Source: Isoetes taiwanensis
Lineage: Eukaryota > Streptophyta > Lycopodiopsida > Isoetales > Isoetaceae
Direction of reading: 5' to 3'
Length of the DNA: 64,000 nt
Assembly: GCA_021234155.1 (NCBI GenBank)
Contig: JAJEKV010000054.1
Coordinates: 6,780,655 to 6,844,654 of the forward strand
Shown: one piece after another, positions 34,865 through 44,990 of the stretch
How the letters are laid out: every line of letters begins with the position of its first letter
Numbering within the stretch: the stretch's first letter is position 1
The notes under the pieces: model-generated
Told to the model about the DNA's origin: nothing
The model's input: only the letters and a program-made list of their open reading frames with translations
Database searches by the model: none
Program-made: the position numbers and the translations under genes

Positions 34865-35868
34865 TCAAAAAATTACCTTTTGTTTCCACTTTGAGAGAAT
34901 TTTTACCTCCTCTTCTACATTTTCTTCATTACCTTTCCCATTAACCTTTTCTTCTTCATAATGTGGAGATGCTTCTGCAATGTTTAATTTGCTTACATGT
35001 CCATTTGATGCAGTGAGAACATAGGTTGCTGAAACATCATCTAACACATTAAGCAATGGATTAGTACATAAAGTTATCAAGTGCTTTTGTTGTAAATAAT
35101 GTCCGTTACCATCTGCAGAACATCCCGGCTGCACATGTGAGGTAGATCTATCAACACCAAGTGCTCTAACCCAGGTTTCAGATATTGCATGGCCGCAATC
35201 AACTTGGCAGCATATATTATCATAACTAAAACTCATAGATAACGTTAGTAATGATAGAAGCAATCATGTCAAGTTCAAAGGTCACCATACCTTATCAAGG
35301 AAACCAAACATTGTAAGTGATATTTGTGATTGCACTCCGCTAACAGTATTGGTAAGGGTTTGCCATCAAACAACAAAACTCTTCCACAAAATGGGCAAAT
35401 GTCTGGATTAGCCTCAATGCATGATTTTGAAGGTAAGTTTGGCAATTGGGGATCTAATGATATCCCCCTCTTCAGTGTTTGGCAACCTGATTGCAACCTT
35501 TTCAAGCGGGGTTGCAAAACAGACAGTTCCTCAAGATCAGTCTTTCTTGAATTCTCTAAACCTAGAAGCTCATCATTTGAACATAACAAATCTGGAATTA
35601 AGCAGGCCATCTCTTGTTCCCTCAAATTTATAACTGCCATATAACTCCAAAGACTAGCTTCTTTTGTCATATCCTTCATCAAAGCAAACCATTTCTGCCT
35701 CTCTTCCTCAAAAGCTTCTTTTTTCTCTCTCATTGACTTGCATGCATTATTTAGTTCTCTGCATCTGTCACTGGATAAACTGATCCTTGATTCTATTTTT
35801 TTCAACTCAATCTCTGTTGATTCCATCCATTCATGCATAATCCTGTGTGTACCTATCACATGCAACAC
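34865..35868 (-). CDS. Coiled-coil zinc-finger (RING-like) protein of element A
   Basis: Two exons (35868-35291 and 35225-34865) join through a 65-base GT-AG intron with the frame kept. The N-terminal half (about 130 residues) is charged and helical, probably a coiled coil (IMHEWMESTEIELKKIESRI and EELSVLQPRLKRLQSG). A treble-clef or RING-like zinc site follows: CPFCGRVLLFDGKPLP, then ECNHKYHLQCL, and after the intron CCQVDCGHAISETW. The tail is acidic (EEEKVNGKGNEENVEEE). A RING-type fold would suggest ubiquitin or SUMO ligase activity, but the spacing is not classical. Element B holds a diverged copy in the same place. An open stretch at 36933-37262 may be a further 5' exon (NEFMNLYRK resembles KEFMQIYKR in B). 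Confidence 0.65.
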
Positions 35869-35964
35869 ATATTTATCAGCATACTTGGATACAAATGATA
35901 CTAATTCATGACCATACTAAATGTAAGGAAAACGGGTAACTACAATCCACAGTACATACATGAG

Positions 35965-36320
35965 ACAAAGCATATCTCAGGCTACAAACTATGAAACAAC
36001 ATATCTCAGGCTACAAACTATAGCAACATACTATGAAACAAAGCATATCTCAGGCTACAAACTATAAAACAGCATATCTCAGGCTACAAACTATAGCAAG
36101 ATACTATGAAACAAATCATATCTCAGGCTACAAACTATAGCAACTATCTAACTATCTGCTAGACATCTTTAACTACAAACTATAAACTACACTATATACA
36201 CTTTCAAGCTACATAATGTAAGACAAAGTACAACTCAACTATACACACAATCGAGCCACAAACCATAATTTAGGCTACAAACCATGAACCATACATAAAA
36301 CCATAATTTAGGGCTATAAC
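35965..36320. repeat. Tandem repeat CATATCTCAGGCTACAAACTAT
   Basis: The phrase ATCTCAGGCTACAAACTAT, often with GAAACAAAGCAT before it, recurs about five times at 35965-36145 in units of roughly 32-45 bases. Degenerate relatives (CTACAAACCATAATTTAGG) continue to about 36320. It lies in the 5' intron or flank of the zinc-finger gene. Confidence 0.75.
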
Positions 36321-36541
36321 CAACACCTCAGTAGCATGAAAAGAACATTGAACTTAATCACCATATCAAACCATAATTTAGAGATAATAACTAGCAAACA
36401 TTTCATGCAATCACCACACCAAACCATACACAAACCCGAACAAGATACAAACCAGAAGCAATTTATGTGGCTTTGTAATCTCACTATTCTCGTGACAATA
36501 CAAATCACAAACAACATGGAGCATACAAAATAATCTAAGAC

Positions 36542-37700
36542 CTATTTGCTATCTAAAAATGGTGAATACCTCAGGCAACAATAACAAGCAGCATGCTTGA
36601 TCAATTTTAAAATTGAATCCAAATTATACACTTTAAGTAATTCATTGTGAAAAAATAGAGAAACACTTACTTGAAACCACGTCAATTCCAATTTGGCTAT
36701 GAATTGCTGCAAGTGTAAGATAATTAGTGGCTGTATGATCTTAAACAAACTCAAGGTAAAAGATGTGAAGAAAGGATTACCACTTTTTTTGTTGCAGACT
36801 TTTTTTTCGCATTTAGAAGTGACATTAAGTCGTGGTCCCACTGATAATTGAGTGCTCGCATGATTCTTCTCTTGTAACCTATTCTCGGAAAAGCTGTCCT
36901 TCTTACTCTCTAACTTTTGTGACCTTGAATTTTCAGCAGCATGTGCTTGAAAAGATAACTAATTTATTTGTTTCCCCTTCATCTCTTGAAGAAAATAAGC
37001 AACAGCAAAGGTTTGTGGAATTAGACCTCCCTGAGCATGTTGTCCCTTTCCTATAAAGATTCATGAACTCATTCCTCTTTGATAATTGGAGGTTCCTCAA
37101 TTTGTAACAAGACTTAACCTTATCTCCCCAAAATTGGTTTATTTCATTCTGTTTATCAAACTCCTTTTCCCCCTTATATAGATCTGTATATGACAATCCA
37201 TCTGAGCTTAGTTCCTTTGAAGCTGTCTTTTCACTACCACCCATGATTATTTTCTCCACCATTCACTTCTTTGGTCTACAAATCGTTGACCTACAATAAT
37301 AAGTCTCGATTCCTTTCATGATCTAGAAAAGAACTAAACCTGGCTAGGGCATGAACAACTTGCTGCTTCCTTGAATTAGCCTCTCTCCTGTTATTCTTAA
37401 CAAGCAACGAGATACTTTCTGTGAGCCGAGAATGTCCGAAAGCTTTTACATAACATAATTTGGAGATGTGAACTTGCCTTCCGTCCCTGTTCCGTCCCTG
37501 ATTGAATGAACATGGAAGAGCTTCTCCGGAGGTGAATTTGCATCGAAACGAAAGTGGGAATTTTGAAAAAATTTCAAAAAAATCGTTTCTTCCCACTTTT
37601 TCCCACAATTTTCCGTAAAGAATCCATTTTTGGAGGTATCCAAAAATGGAATTTCTTTCAAAGCATTAATAGCTCGTATTTCAAATTTTGAGGGCATATT
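36542..37700 (-). other. Possible 5' exons of the element A zinc-finger gene
   Basis: Open stretches at 37262-36933 and 37608-37291 have coding-like composition but no domain. Near 37540-37640 the sequence contains TTTTGAAAAAATTTCAAAAAAA and ATTTTTGGAGGTATCCAAAAATGG inverted repeats, as expected close to a transposon end. Which exons are real cannot be told. Confidence 0.3.
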
Positions 37701-37721
37701 TACTACAATTTTCAACTTCAT

Positions 37722-37761
37722 TTTGTGGTTTCAAAATGCACATTTTTGTGCCACCTTATCA
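37722..37761 (-). repeat. Right terminus of element A
   Basis: Read inward from 37761 it starts TGATAAGGTGG, pairing with GGGTAAAGTGG at the left end. About 12 bases further in is CAAAAATGTGCATTTTGA, which element B has as CAAAAACGTGCATTTTGA in its left end. This fixes the orientation of A as the inverse of B. Confidence 0.65.
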
Positions 37762-39307
37762 TGCATCAACCCATGCATGAGGAATGGTTCAAGAAAGTCT
37801 TTGGCCTGCTCATCACTCACAAAGCAGTGACATCTTCTAACACCCATAAGAGCCTCTCGGGCAATATAACCTCCAACATGAAGCTCCAAGCAGGTTGTAT
37901 CAATTGGAGCAAATGCCTCGACGAGGTAAGCAGCCATAGACGGGGGAAATCCATTTTTATTTAAGGGGCCTTTCTCCTTAGTTTGTAGCTCGTACTTGAT
38001 TTCCCCACTTAGAAGGGGGTCCCGATCCTCATCCTCTTCTGACTCATCCTGTTCTGACTGATCCTGATCCGTATGATAGAATATAGTTCTTAAGTCTTGA
38101 TCATCTAGAAGAAAACATTCCCATGCACTGCTATTGTCACCCTTGGCCTTAGCAATATCATATTCCTCGTCTGACAGCATGGCTATCATAATAAAGATCA
38201 CATGTGCCATCTTCCGTTCTGTTCGCAGCTCATTATCTTTAACATCATATATTAGGCATCCCTCCCTAATAACTTTGACGCACTCCAGATCATGAGCAGC
38301 GGATAGTGCATGCAGATGTGACTCACCTGAAGGACAAACGATGACAATAGTGAAGGACCTCTCAGTTGTCAATCCTATACAGCTGGTAAAGAAGCTGTTG
38401 TAGTCCTTCTGGTTCATGCCCATATCTCCTCTCCCACCCCTGCTGTCCAACACAAAGAGTGATATATTTTTAAGGCAATCAGTTGATTCTGGCAAGAGAC
38501 CTTTGTACCCAATGGAGACTGAATACTGGACAGTGTCTTCTTCTCCAGTAATCTTCTTCACAAGGGCCACTTTTCTTCTCAACTCGGCCAGTACCTTAGG
38601 GGGTAGAGTCTCCTTATGTTTTGTATTTTTAGCCTTCCAATTCTTTAGGAAGTCCTTTGACCAGAATACAAACTTCTTGATGTCATCATTACTGACCTTG
38701 TATTTGTCCAGCAATCCAATTTCAGATAATGCCACATCCCCCGATAGCCTTTGTAACACAGCTCCTACAGCTGACTTCATTGTACGTACATCCTTCACAT
38801 GGCTGCAACACTCAACGAAGGACATCCTATCCTTAGTGAAAGCACTCTTCTTATATAAGACTTCCTTCTTTAAGCACTGGTCTAAAACCCAAATGGTCTC
38901 AGCGTCGTCTAGCCCCTGAGTCTTTCTCATCTCTATCACATTCAAGTCAAAAATGCTTACATCAACAGGAGGCACCCTACCCATAGTATCTGGCAGCTTC
39001 CCTTGTGCATAAGCGTCCCAGAATTCATTCCACTTTTGCCATACTGCCTCCTTACAAAACACAATCTTATATGAGTCTCATTTGGGCTGACACGCTAGAT
39101 GAGCTTTCAGAAGGATCTGCAATGTCATCACCACCTTTTTTCTTTGATTTTCTTGCAGTTTTCTTCTTCTCCTGTATAATTGTCTGCGACAGAGTCCGCT
39201 CTAGCAGCTTGAAAGCCTCAGACTTTGACCCGCCCTGTCTGGTGGGTAATGGGCAGCCATATTCCACCCACTGTTGACGGGAGTGGCGCAGTTGCTCCAC
39301 GTATGGA
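37762..39307 (-). pseudogene. DNA methyltransferase-like domain of the split ParB/methyltransferase gene
   Basis: Exon reading from 39307 down. It opens YVEQLRHSRQQWVEYG, then a lysine-rich linker (EKKKTARKSKKKGG). After a frame change near 39065 a 440-codon open frame follows. Its middle part has FVLDSRGGRGDMGM, where DNA-amino methyltransferases have the DPPY/DPPW motif, and after an acidic stretch the end reads DTTCLELHVGGYIAREALMGVRRC, resembling the AdoMet loop in which V-x-E-x-F-x-G-G comes before a GRRC-x-x-x-E segment. The order (catalytic motif first, AdoMet loop last) suits the N6-adenine/N4-cytosine type with late AdoMet motif. The catalytic DPPY is not present, so the domain is degenerate or only a binding fold. 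The frame runs into element A at 37761. Assignment rests on pattern memory; a fold search is needed. Confidence 0.5.
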
Positions 39308-39682
39308 CTGCCAAAAGTACAGGCATTGAATCAGTATCAGAAGACAAGAAACACGCCGGGCGCGATTTCAATAGAAAAGATCAATCTCAAAGCACGCCTG
39401 GCGTGAAATGAATTAAATACCAATGCAATTCACGCCGGGCGTGCTTTCAAATCGGTTGGGAATTCACGCCAGGCGTGCTTTCAAATCGGTTGAATTCATG
39501 CCAGGCGTGATTTCAAATGAAACCAAATCACGCCAGACGTGCTTTCAAATCAAATCAATTCACGCCAGGCGTGCTTTAACATTTCACTTGAATTTGAAAT
39601 CACGCCTGGCGTGAATTGGTTTCATTTGAATGAACGCCTGGCGTGAATATTAAAGTGCCAACATCCTAATGCAGTCAATTAC
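39308..39682 (-). repeat. Intron holding an array of CACGCCWGGCGTG palindromes
   Basis: The intron has a GT donor at 39682 (AAAAG/GTAATTGAC) and an AG acceptor at 39308. Inside, about nine copies of a 13-base palindrome with consensus CACGCCAGGCGTG recur every 25-45 bases (about 39352-39650), separated by related A/T-rich spacers (TTTCAAATCRRTT-like). Some copies carry one or two changes (CACGCCGGGCGTG, CACGCCAGACGTG). The symmetry suggests a site for a dimeric DNA-binding protein. Confidence 0.85.
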
Positions 39683-40061
39683 CTTTTGTATAGAAATGTC
39701 TTCCCCATTTCATTCAAAGTTGCACTAATCTCAGCCAAATCTGATTGTAGAACATGGTTTGGCCTGTTTGTTCTGCCTGCCTGATGAGGGCCTTTTGTGC
39801 CTCAACGGAATGCTGCCCGTCGATGATGACGAATTTAATATCATCATTTAATAATAGCTCCTCGACGTTCGTCCATACAACAGGCTTGTTCGAGATCATA
39901 TCCCAAGGTAACACATCCGCTGGCATAGGCATTTGACCTGGATTACTAATCATGCTCTGAACAATCTCCATGGCATGTGCTGGATCATATCTTCTGCTAA
40001 CATAAATGGAGCTTGGTGAACGGATGAGGGACTTCACATGGATCGCAAAACTTTCCTTAAG
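39683..40061 (-). pseudogene. ParB/sulfiredoxin-like domain exon of the split gene
   Basis: Minus strand, beginning at the left border of element B. After LKESFAIHVKSLIRSP it reads YVSRRYDPAHAMEIVQSM, then FVIIDGQHSVEAQKALIRQA. The R-x-Y-x-x-x-x-x-x-E-I-x-x-S helix followed by V-I-D-G-x-H-x-x-x-A-x-x-A is the layout of the ParB N-terminal / Srx-like domain (DNA-linked NTPase or nuclease fold), with Gln in the place of the usual Glu-His or Gln-His pair. A one-base shift at about 39770 leads to LAEISATLNEMGKTFLYK and the donor at 39682. In phages and bacteria, ParB-like and adenine-methyltransferase domains are often fused, which supports reading both halves as one gene. Confidence 0.6.
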
Positions 40062-40140
40062 GGGTAAAAGCGTGCTGTGGTGTATCAAAAACGTGCATTT
40101 TGACGCCACATTTTGGCACCACCTTTGTGGTAGAATCGGG
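40062..40140 (+). repeat. Left terminus of element B
   Basis: Starts GGGTAAAAGCGTGCTGTGG. Inside are CAAAAACGTGCATTTTGA, shared with the right end of A, and CGCCACATTTTGG with CACCACCTTTGTGGTA, shared in inverted order with the right end of B (49950-49995). Confidence 0.85.
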
Positions 40141-40439
40141 TGGTGCATACCGAAGCGGAGATTGCGGGAGTGCGAATTAATGAGCGTCGGTTATTTTGAA
40201 TTTTATGCCACGTCATTGTCTACCTTTTTGAATTAAGAAAGAATCACCTCTTCCTCTGTTTTTTTGCCGCTTCTTGCCGATTGAACCCTAATAGAGTCGA
40301 AATTAAACGCATCTTGGTTACACGATGAAATCTCTCCTCAAACAAGAGATTGTGCCCCACCTAAGATCTAAATAAGCTTTGGGGTGACAGAGTTCCAAAT
40401 AAATCAGCTACGGTATTTTCCCCAAATGTTTTGTTCAAA

Positions 40440-42500
40440 CCGCAAAATTAAGGCATATGTTTTTCTTGTACAGGTTGAAGAATCGAGCAATGAACAATAC
40501 AAAGAGTTCATGCAAATTTACAAAAGAATTACAGGGAAGCTATATACATGGGGCGGAATGGCTCCTGGAACCCAGGCGGTGGGCTTATTATCTGCATATA
40601 AAGGAGGGAGGTCAGTTAATGGAAGAGCTTCTCGGATTATTATAAAACTCCCGATGAGAAAGCAGAGGCCGGTTCTTCTAGACCCAAGAGAAAGCATAGG
40701 CAAATCCAACCCGACGAGGAGGAAAATAGTAAAAGTGGCGGGGATGATGAAGATGATAGGGAAAAACCAAATCGGGTTCCTCTAGACCACACATTCAATC
40801 TGAACTCACAATCAAAAGCAAAAAGCGAGCAATGTTAAAGAGACCAAAACATGCCATTGCGGGTATGTTCAATTATTAGTTGTGTTACAACGAAAAAATC
40901 TCAAGCTTGATCTAGTTGTTTCTATCAACACGAAAAAGGTAACATCAAATCCACTTCAAGAATCGGTATGTCTACTACCATTTTGCATCATGTTGGTTTG
41001 TATTGTCATGTTGTGTCTCTATGATGCCATCTGTGGGGCATTTCGTGCAATGGATGCGGAATGATAGATGAGGTATGTGTGGTGGTGGTGAGTTGTTGGC
41101 ATCCACCATGTCCCACACCACACCCACGATCTCCCACCACTACACTCTACCATCTCCCACCGCCACACTTCCACACCACACACCACCACCACACTCCACC
41201 ACCACACACACACACCACCACCACCATCACCACACTCCACCACCACCACACTCCACCACTACCACCACATTCCACCACCACCACCACACTCCTCCACCAC
41301 CACACCACACCACCGGACTCCACCATGTCCCACACCACAATCCACCACCACCACACTCCACCACAACCACACCACACCCCACCACCACACCCCACACTCC
41401 CACCACCACCACCACACCCCACCACCACACCCCATCACCACACTCCACCATGTCCCACACCACTCCACCACCACCACACACCCCCCACCACCACCACCAC
41501 CAAACCCCACCACCACACCTCACCACCACCACGCACACACACCACCACCACCACCACCCCACCACCACCACCACACACACCACCACCACCACCACAAATG
41601 TTGTGTTGTGTGTGTCTTGTGCAAAGATATGTGTTGTGTGGTGTGTGGTATGTGGTGGCGTGTAGAGTCTACCTTGTGTTGTGTGGTGTGTGATTGTGGT
41701 TTTCCATCGACGCGGGCTTACTATGTTAGGAGGTCGACATATCGTGGTGTTTTGTTTTGCGCACTATGTCGGACTTGTGAAGGAATGGTTGGCTGCAACA
41801 TCAGCTAGGTTTGATAGATGCAAGCAACGATTGCAAGCAAACGATGATAGGAAAAATGATATCAAAAGAAAGATTGAGTTGATGGAGCATAAAGCATCGA
41901 AATTAGAGCTGATTTGCACGATGGCAATCAATCATGACAAAGAACAAATCCAAGCGGCCAGGGGTGTTCGGGTTGTAGCGAACTAAAGGATGAAGAGCTA
42001 AATGGTACAAAGGTTGCCCGGGCTGAAACAATTAAATAAGGAATTAACAGAAACTGAAATTGAGCTAAAGGCATGTGAAGACTTACTGCTGGAGCTGCTA
42101 CCTCGAATGCAAAGATTTGAGATTTTTTCTGAGCGTAGTGGTCATGACACTCCTTTAGATCCTGCACTTCCAATGCTTCCTGAGGCAGAAGAAGAGGGTG
42201 ATGAAGGTTGTCCATTTTGTGGACGTTGTCTGAAATGGGAGGGTAAAATGTTGCCAGTTGTGATAGCGAGAATCACGATCCACCCGATATCATATTCCAT
42301 GTCTATCACACCATTTGAGGTAAATATTATCATCTCTAACCCTCGTCTAAAGACTCTATTGATTTTGAATTTGTTTTGCGACACTCTAGAACCTCTTTGC
42401 AGCCCGATTGTGGGGCCACATTATGACTGAGACATGGCTTTTGGCTTTTGGTGTTCGAGTGGTACCACAAGAACCAATAGACACAAGTAAGTCCTTTTGA
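40440..42500 (+). pseudogene. Coiled-coil zinc-finger protein of element B
   Basis: Counterpart of the element A gene, in pieces. At 40480-40790 a basic/acidic N-terminal part is recognisable (KEFMQIYKRITGK, then EKAEAGSSRPKRKHRQ in another frame). An intron-like region (about 40860-41790) contains the CCACCA microsatellite. From 41790 follow WLAATSARFDRCKQRL and, after a frameshift near 41985, QLNKELTETEIELKACEDLL. Then come PLDPALPMLPEAEEEGDEGC (A: SLDPQLPNLPSKSCI) and CPFCGRCLKWEGKMLP. The following His/Cys stretch has mutated. The second exon after CTTTGCAG (about 42401) reads PDCGATL and TETWLLAFGV, matching VDCGHAISETWVRALGV of A. Confidence 0.75.
41098..41600. repeat. CCACCA/CCACAC microsatellite, about 500 bp
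   Basis: Almost pure C and A on the + strand with rare T, built of CCACCACCA and CCACACACC units, interrupted by a few CTCCACCATGTCCCACACCA motifs. Open frames read from it (His/Pro/Thr-rich or Gly/Val/Trp-rich) are artefacts. It lies in an intron of the element B zinc-finger gene. Confidence 0.95.
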
Positions 42501-42522
42501 TGGCTTAGTCTCTTTTGCTTGT

Positions 42523-42603
42523 CCTGTTTATTGTATCTAAAGTGCCCCCTGGGATGAGATCGCTCGCTCATTTTAGGGGGCACTTTAGATATATATAAAC
42601 AGG
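42523..42603. repeat. 81-bp foldback (near-perfect hairpin)
   Basis: The arms CCTGTTTAT..TATCTAAAGTGCCCCCT..ATGAG and their complements form a stem of about 35 pairs with small bulges and a loop of about 8 bases. It lies in element B between the zinc-finger and HAD relics, and may be a tiny foldback element or a small-RNA precursor-like hairpin. Confidence 0.85.
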
Positions 42604-43284
42604 AACATCGAAAAGAGAGTAAAAAGCCTGGTGCGTGACCCTCTTGAATGGTTGTCAACTCACCAGGCTTGATATTGTTCGCTGCAAACAATATAGATTC
42701 GCTGCAAACAAGTGCCTTAACTAATGTTTACCGATGTTGTCCGCAGTCCTCTTGACTTAGTGTTTTGCGCAATTGCGTAAATTTGAGACCAAGGATATCC
42801 AACAGTTATCCACGCCTCGATCAGTTATGAGACTGCAAGATACCTCCCGATTGTACCTAGAATTCACCCCATTTGATACTCCTAAGTCAATCCCAGCTGC
42901 TGACGGCATGGAGACTCCAAAACGAATTTTGGATAGTCAATGAATGCGATCATTATCAAGTAAAATACCGATGCCACATACATGATTTATTTTTTTGTAT
43001 TTTTCTCGTGGTCTTCCTCATTTCAATTATGTTGCGAGATAAATGCTCTTTTTTAGCTGGAAGCCATCACGAAGAGATTCCTAGTGCATCTGATTTAGGG
43101 GAAAATTAATTCCCTTGAGATTCATTCTGCAGGGGGGTCCTTCACCGAAAAAGTTTTGGTGGTGAATATGAGCCAAATCTGCGGATGCGGTGATGAAGTT
43201 GACAAAGAAACCCCGGATCCTGGACAAGATGCAGACTGCTCAACGAGTCCAATATAACCTCAACCAACAAAAACCAAGAGGTTA
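42604..43284. other. Element B spacer
   Basis: Mixed sequence with a short duplicated phrase CGCTGCAAACAA near 42680-42705. Possible exons of the zinc-finger or HAD relic cannot be resolved. Confidence 0.35.
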
Positions 43285-43862
43285 ACTGAAATTCTCCTTG
43301 TTCTGGATTTTAATGGGGTTTTAGGCAAGTTTTATGACTTGAAAGAGAGGATCCCCGCATCGGTAGAGCCAAGTGACCATCCGAAATTGAACCATCAAAA
43401 GTTCGCGCGCTTTCGGGCCCGGATTTCAGGAGTTCTTAGAATGGTGTTTTTCAAAATTTGAGATTGCATTGTGGTCCAAAGATGGCTAAGAGTAATGTTG
43501 ACTTGTTGGCCGAAAAGTTGCTGCAGGGAATATAAGGGCGATTTCTTTTTATTTGGAATCAGGATGACTGCACCAACACAAAATTAAAAGTGGTTAATAA
43601 GCCAATTTTCCTTAAGGATCTGTCCAAAGTGTACCAGAAATTTTGGAGATACCAGGTGACAAACACATTGTTGATAGATGACAAAGCGAGATATAAGGGT
43701 TACGCCAACCAAAGAACACAATGATATGTCCAAATAGTTTTCCAATTTCCTTTTGGAGCAACTCAAACCATGGCTGGAGGGACTTCTGGCTGCAGAAAGT
43801 GTGCCAGCTTATGTGAAGGAACATCAAATGTGGAACAGGTGGGATTCTGAAGAGTCGGCAAG
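43285..43862 (+). pseudogene. FCP1/NIF-like HAD protein of element B (HAD-B)
   Basis: It opens TEILLVLDFNGVLGKFYDLK, matching RKLIIFDFNGVLGKMYETK of element A, including the unusual Asn. Further on come CIVVQRW (mutated MWS region), VVNKPIFLKDLSKVYQKFW and NTLLIDDKARYKGYANQ, which matches NTLMIDDHQYKGYKN of A. Several frameshifts and stops (43460, 43490, 43720) make it non-functional. The A copy is intact, so the two copies have decayed at different rates. Confidence 0.85.
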
Positions 43863-44159
43863 AACTGCATGAAAATGCTTTCGACAAGTATTTTCATAAA
43901 TGAATCTTGTAAAACTCTTTGAAAGTCAATATAAGTAAAAAAATTTCTATGATATGTGTTGTACTTTTTCAATTTAAAATATTTGAATGGATTGTGAGCA
44001 AATGTTCTCGTGTGTGTTTAGAACTAGAGATGATAGAGCTTCGGCAGTCCCTGACTATCTAAAGCCAAATACACATCCGGAAGTGGTCTTTGAGTGGGCC
44101 CGAAACTGCCGTGATTAGCTCCACCGACATCAAAATTTTGGAAGCTGATCTGCGCGAGT

Positions 44160-44990
44160 GATTCAATGATCAATTGATCCTCCTCTTCTCAAGGTGATAC
44201 TTTCATCGATTTGTGATCATCGAGTTGTGCCGGATGATATGCATATGTTTGCGATACATGGAATACTACTTGATTCTCCAAGGAATGAGCCATCCCTTTC
44301 ATTTCTTTGACCCTCTTTTTTCACTCGACATTGTCCAAGGACACAAATAGTTACAAAACAACAAGGAAACATGTGAATCGGATAAGTGCCGGTACATGTT
44401 TTTGCACGCTTGTGATGGACATCAACTTTGGACTGTTTTTACGATTGTAAGCCCGCGCGTGTCTCGCATGAGATATAAACCGGGGATATATCACTTTGAT
44501 AGCTCGGGCTTGCATGGCGTAAGCGGACATATTGAGAGGTTAGTGCTTGCTCATTGCATTTTACATGTTGTGGCACAATGACAACAAACTTTGAGTGCGA
44601 GGTTCCCGGAATTGCGTGGACACAATAATTTCAGCTTTACAACCTCAGATGTTGTGAAAATTTCCAAACGCCTCTTCAAACCGATGGTCATTCATGTGGC
44701 CCCGCCAGTATGTTCGTTTTATGCACAAATTTGTGAGGGGGTACTTAAAAGGAGTGAATATATTGTTGCCCGATCTAGTAAGTCAACTTAAATGTAAGTG
44801 AGACAAACCAAACTCTTTATTGACAAAGTGTGGTTAACTAATCTGCGGGTTGTGGACATTTCGCACCGGGATCTAGTTGATGTTAGAGTGTTCATGCTTG
44901 AAGTTTTAAGATTAGAAGCAACAAAAGCCGGGGCCGAGAGGAACATATGTATTGGGAAGTATGTAGGTGCATGAGTCACCTCGTGCTTAA
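44160..44990 (+). pseudogene. Ulp1/C48-like SUMO protease relic of element B
   Basis: Motifs in the order of the C48 cysteine-protease family: DGHQLWTVFTIVSP (His region, about 44412-44450), YKPGIYHFDSSGLHG (catalytic Asp, about 44474-44518) and, in another frame, PLQTDGHSCGPAS (Gln and catalytic Cys, 44671-44709). A helical tail with VDVRVFMLEVLRLEATKAG (about 44877-44935) follows. At least three frameshifts occur. Ulp1-like genes often travel with plant transposons (Mutator and CACTA), so it fits a mobile element. No counterpart is visible in element A. Confidence 0.7.

Larger units (their letters stand above)
24814..37761 (+). mobile_element. Element A: large DNA transposon of an unrecognised family (with nested CACTA)
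   Basis: Termini: GGGTAAAGTGG at 24814 and, read from the other end, TGATAAGGTGG at 37761, flanked by TACA and TGCA (a 4-bp target duplication with one change). Inside the left end the 20-base C-rich block at 24834-24853 also occurs inside the right end of element B. Inside the right end, CAAAAAYGTGCATTTTGA is shared with the left end of B. Gene order from the left is T (+), HAD (-), zinc-finger coiled-coil (-), the mirror image of B. Without the 5179-base CACTA insert it is about 7.8 kb. It lies in the 3' part of the minus-strand ParB/methyltransferase gene. The left end and target duplication are less certain than those of B. Confidence 0.65.

Noticed and set aside
37731-37761. End of the methyltransferase-like frame, HDKVAQKCAF
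   Set aside because: These codons belong to the element A terminus and not to the host gene.
38416-38919. 167-codon plus-strand frame
   Set aside because: Antisense shadow of the methyltransferase-like frame.
40062-40148. Start of a 144-codon frame, MHHPILPQRW
   Set aside because: This part lies inside the element B end; the host exon begins at 40061 with LKESFAIHV.
41061-41693. Long His/Pro/Thr-rich and Gly/Val/Trp-rich open frames
   Set aside because: They come only from the CCACCA microsatellite read in each frame; no coding pattern beyond the repeat.
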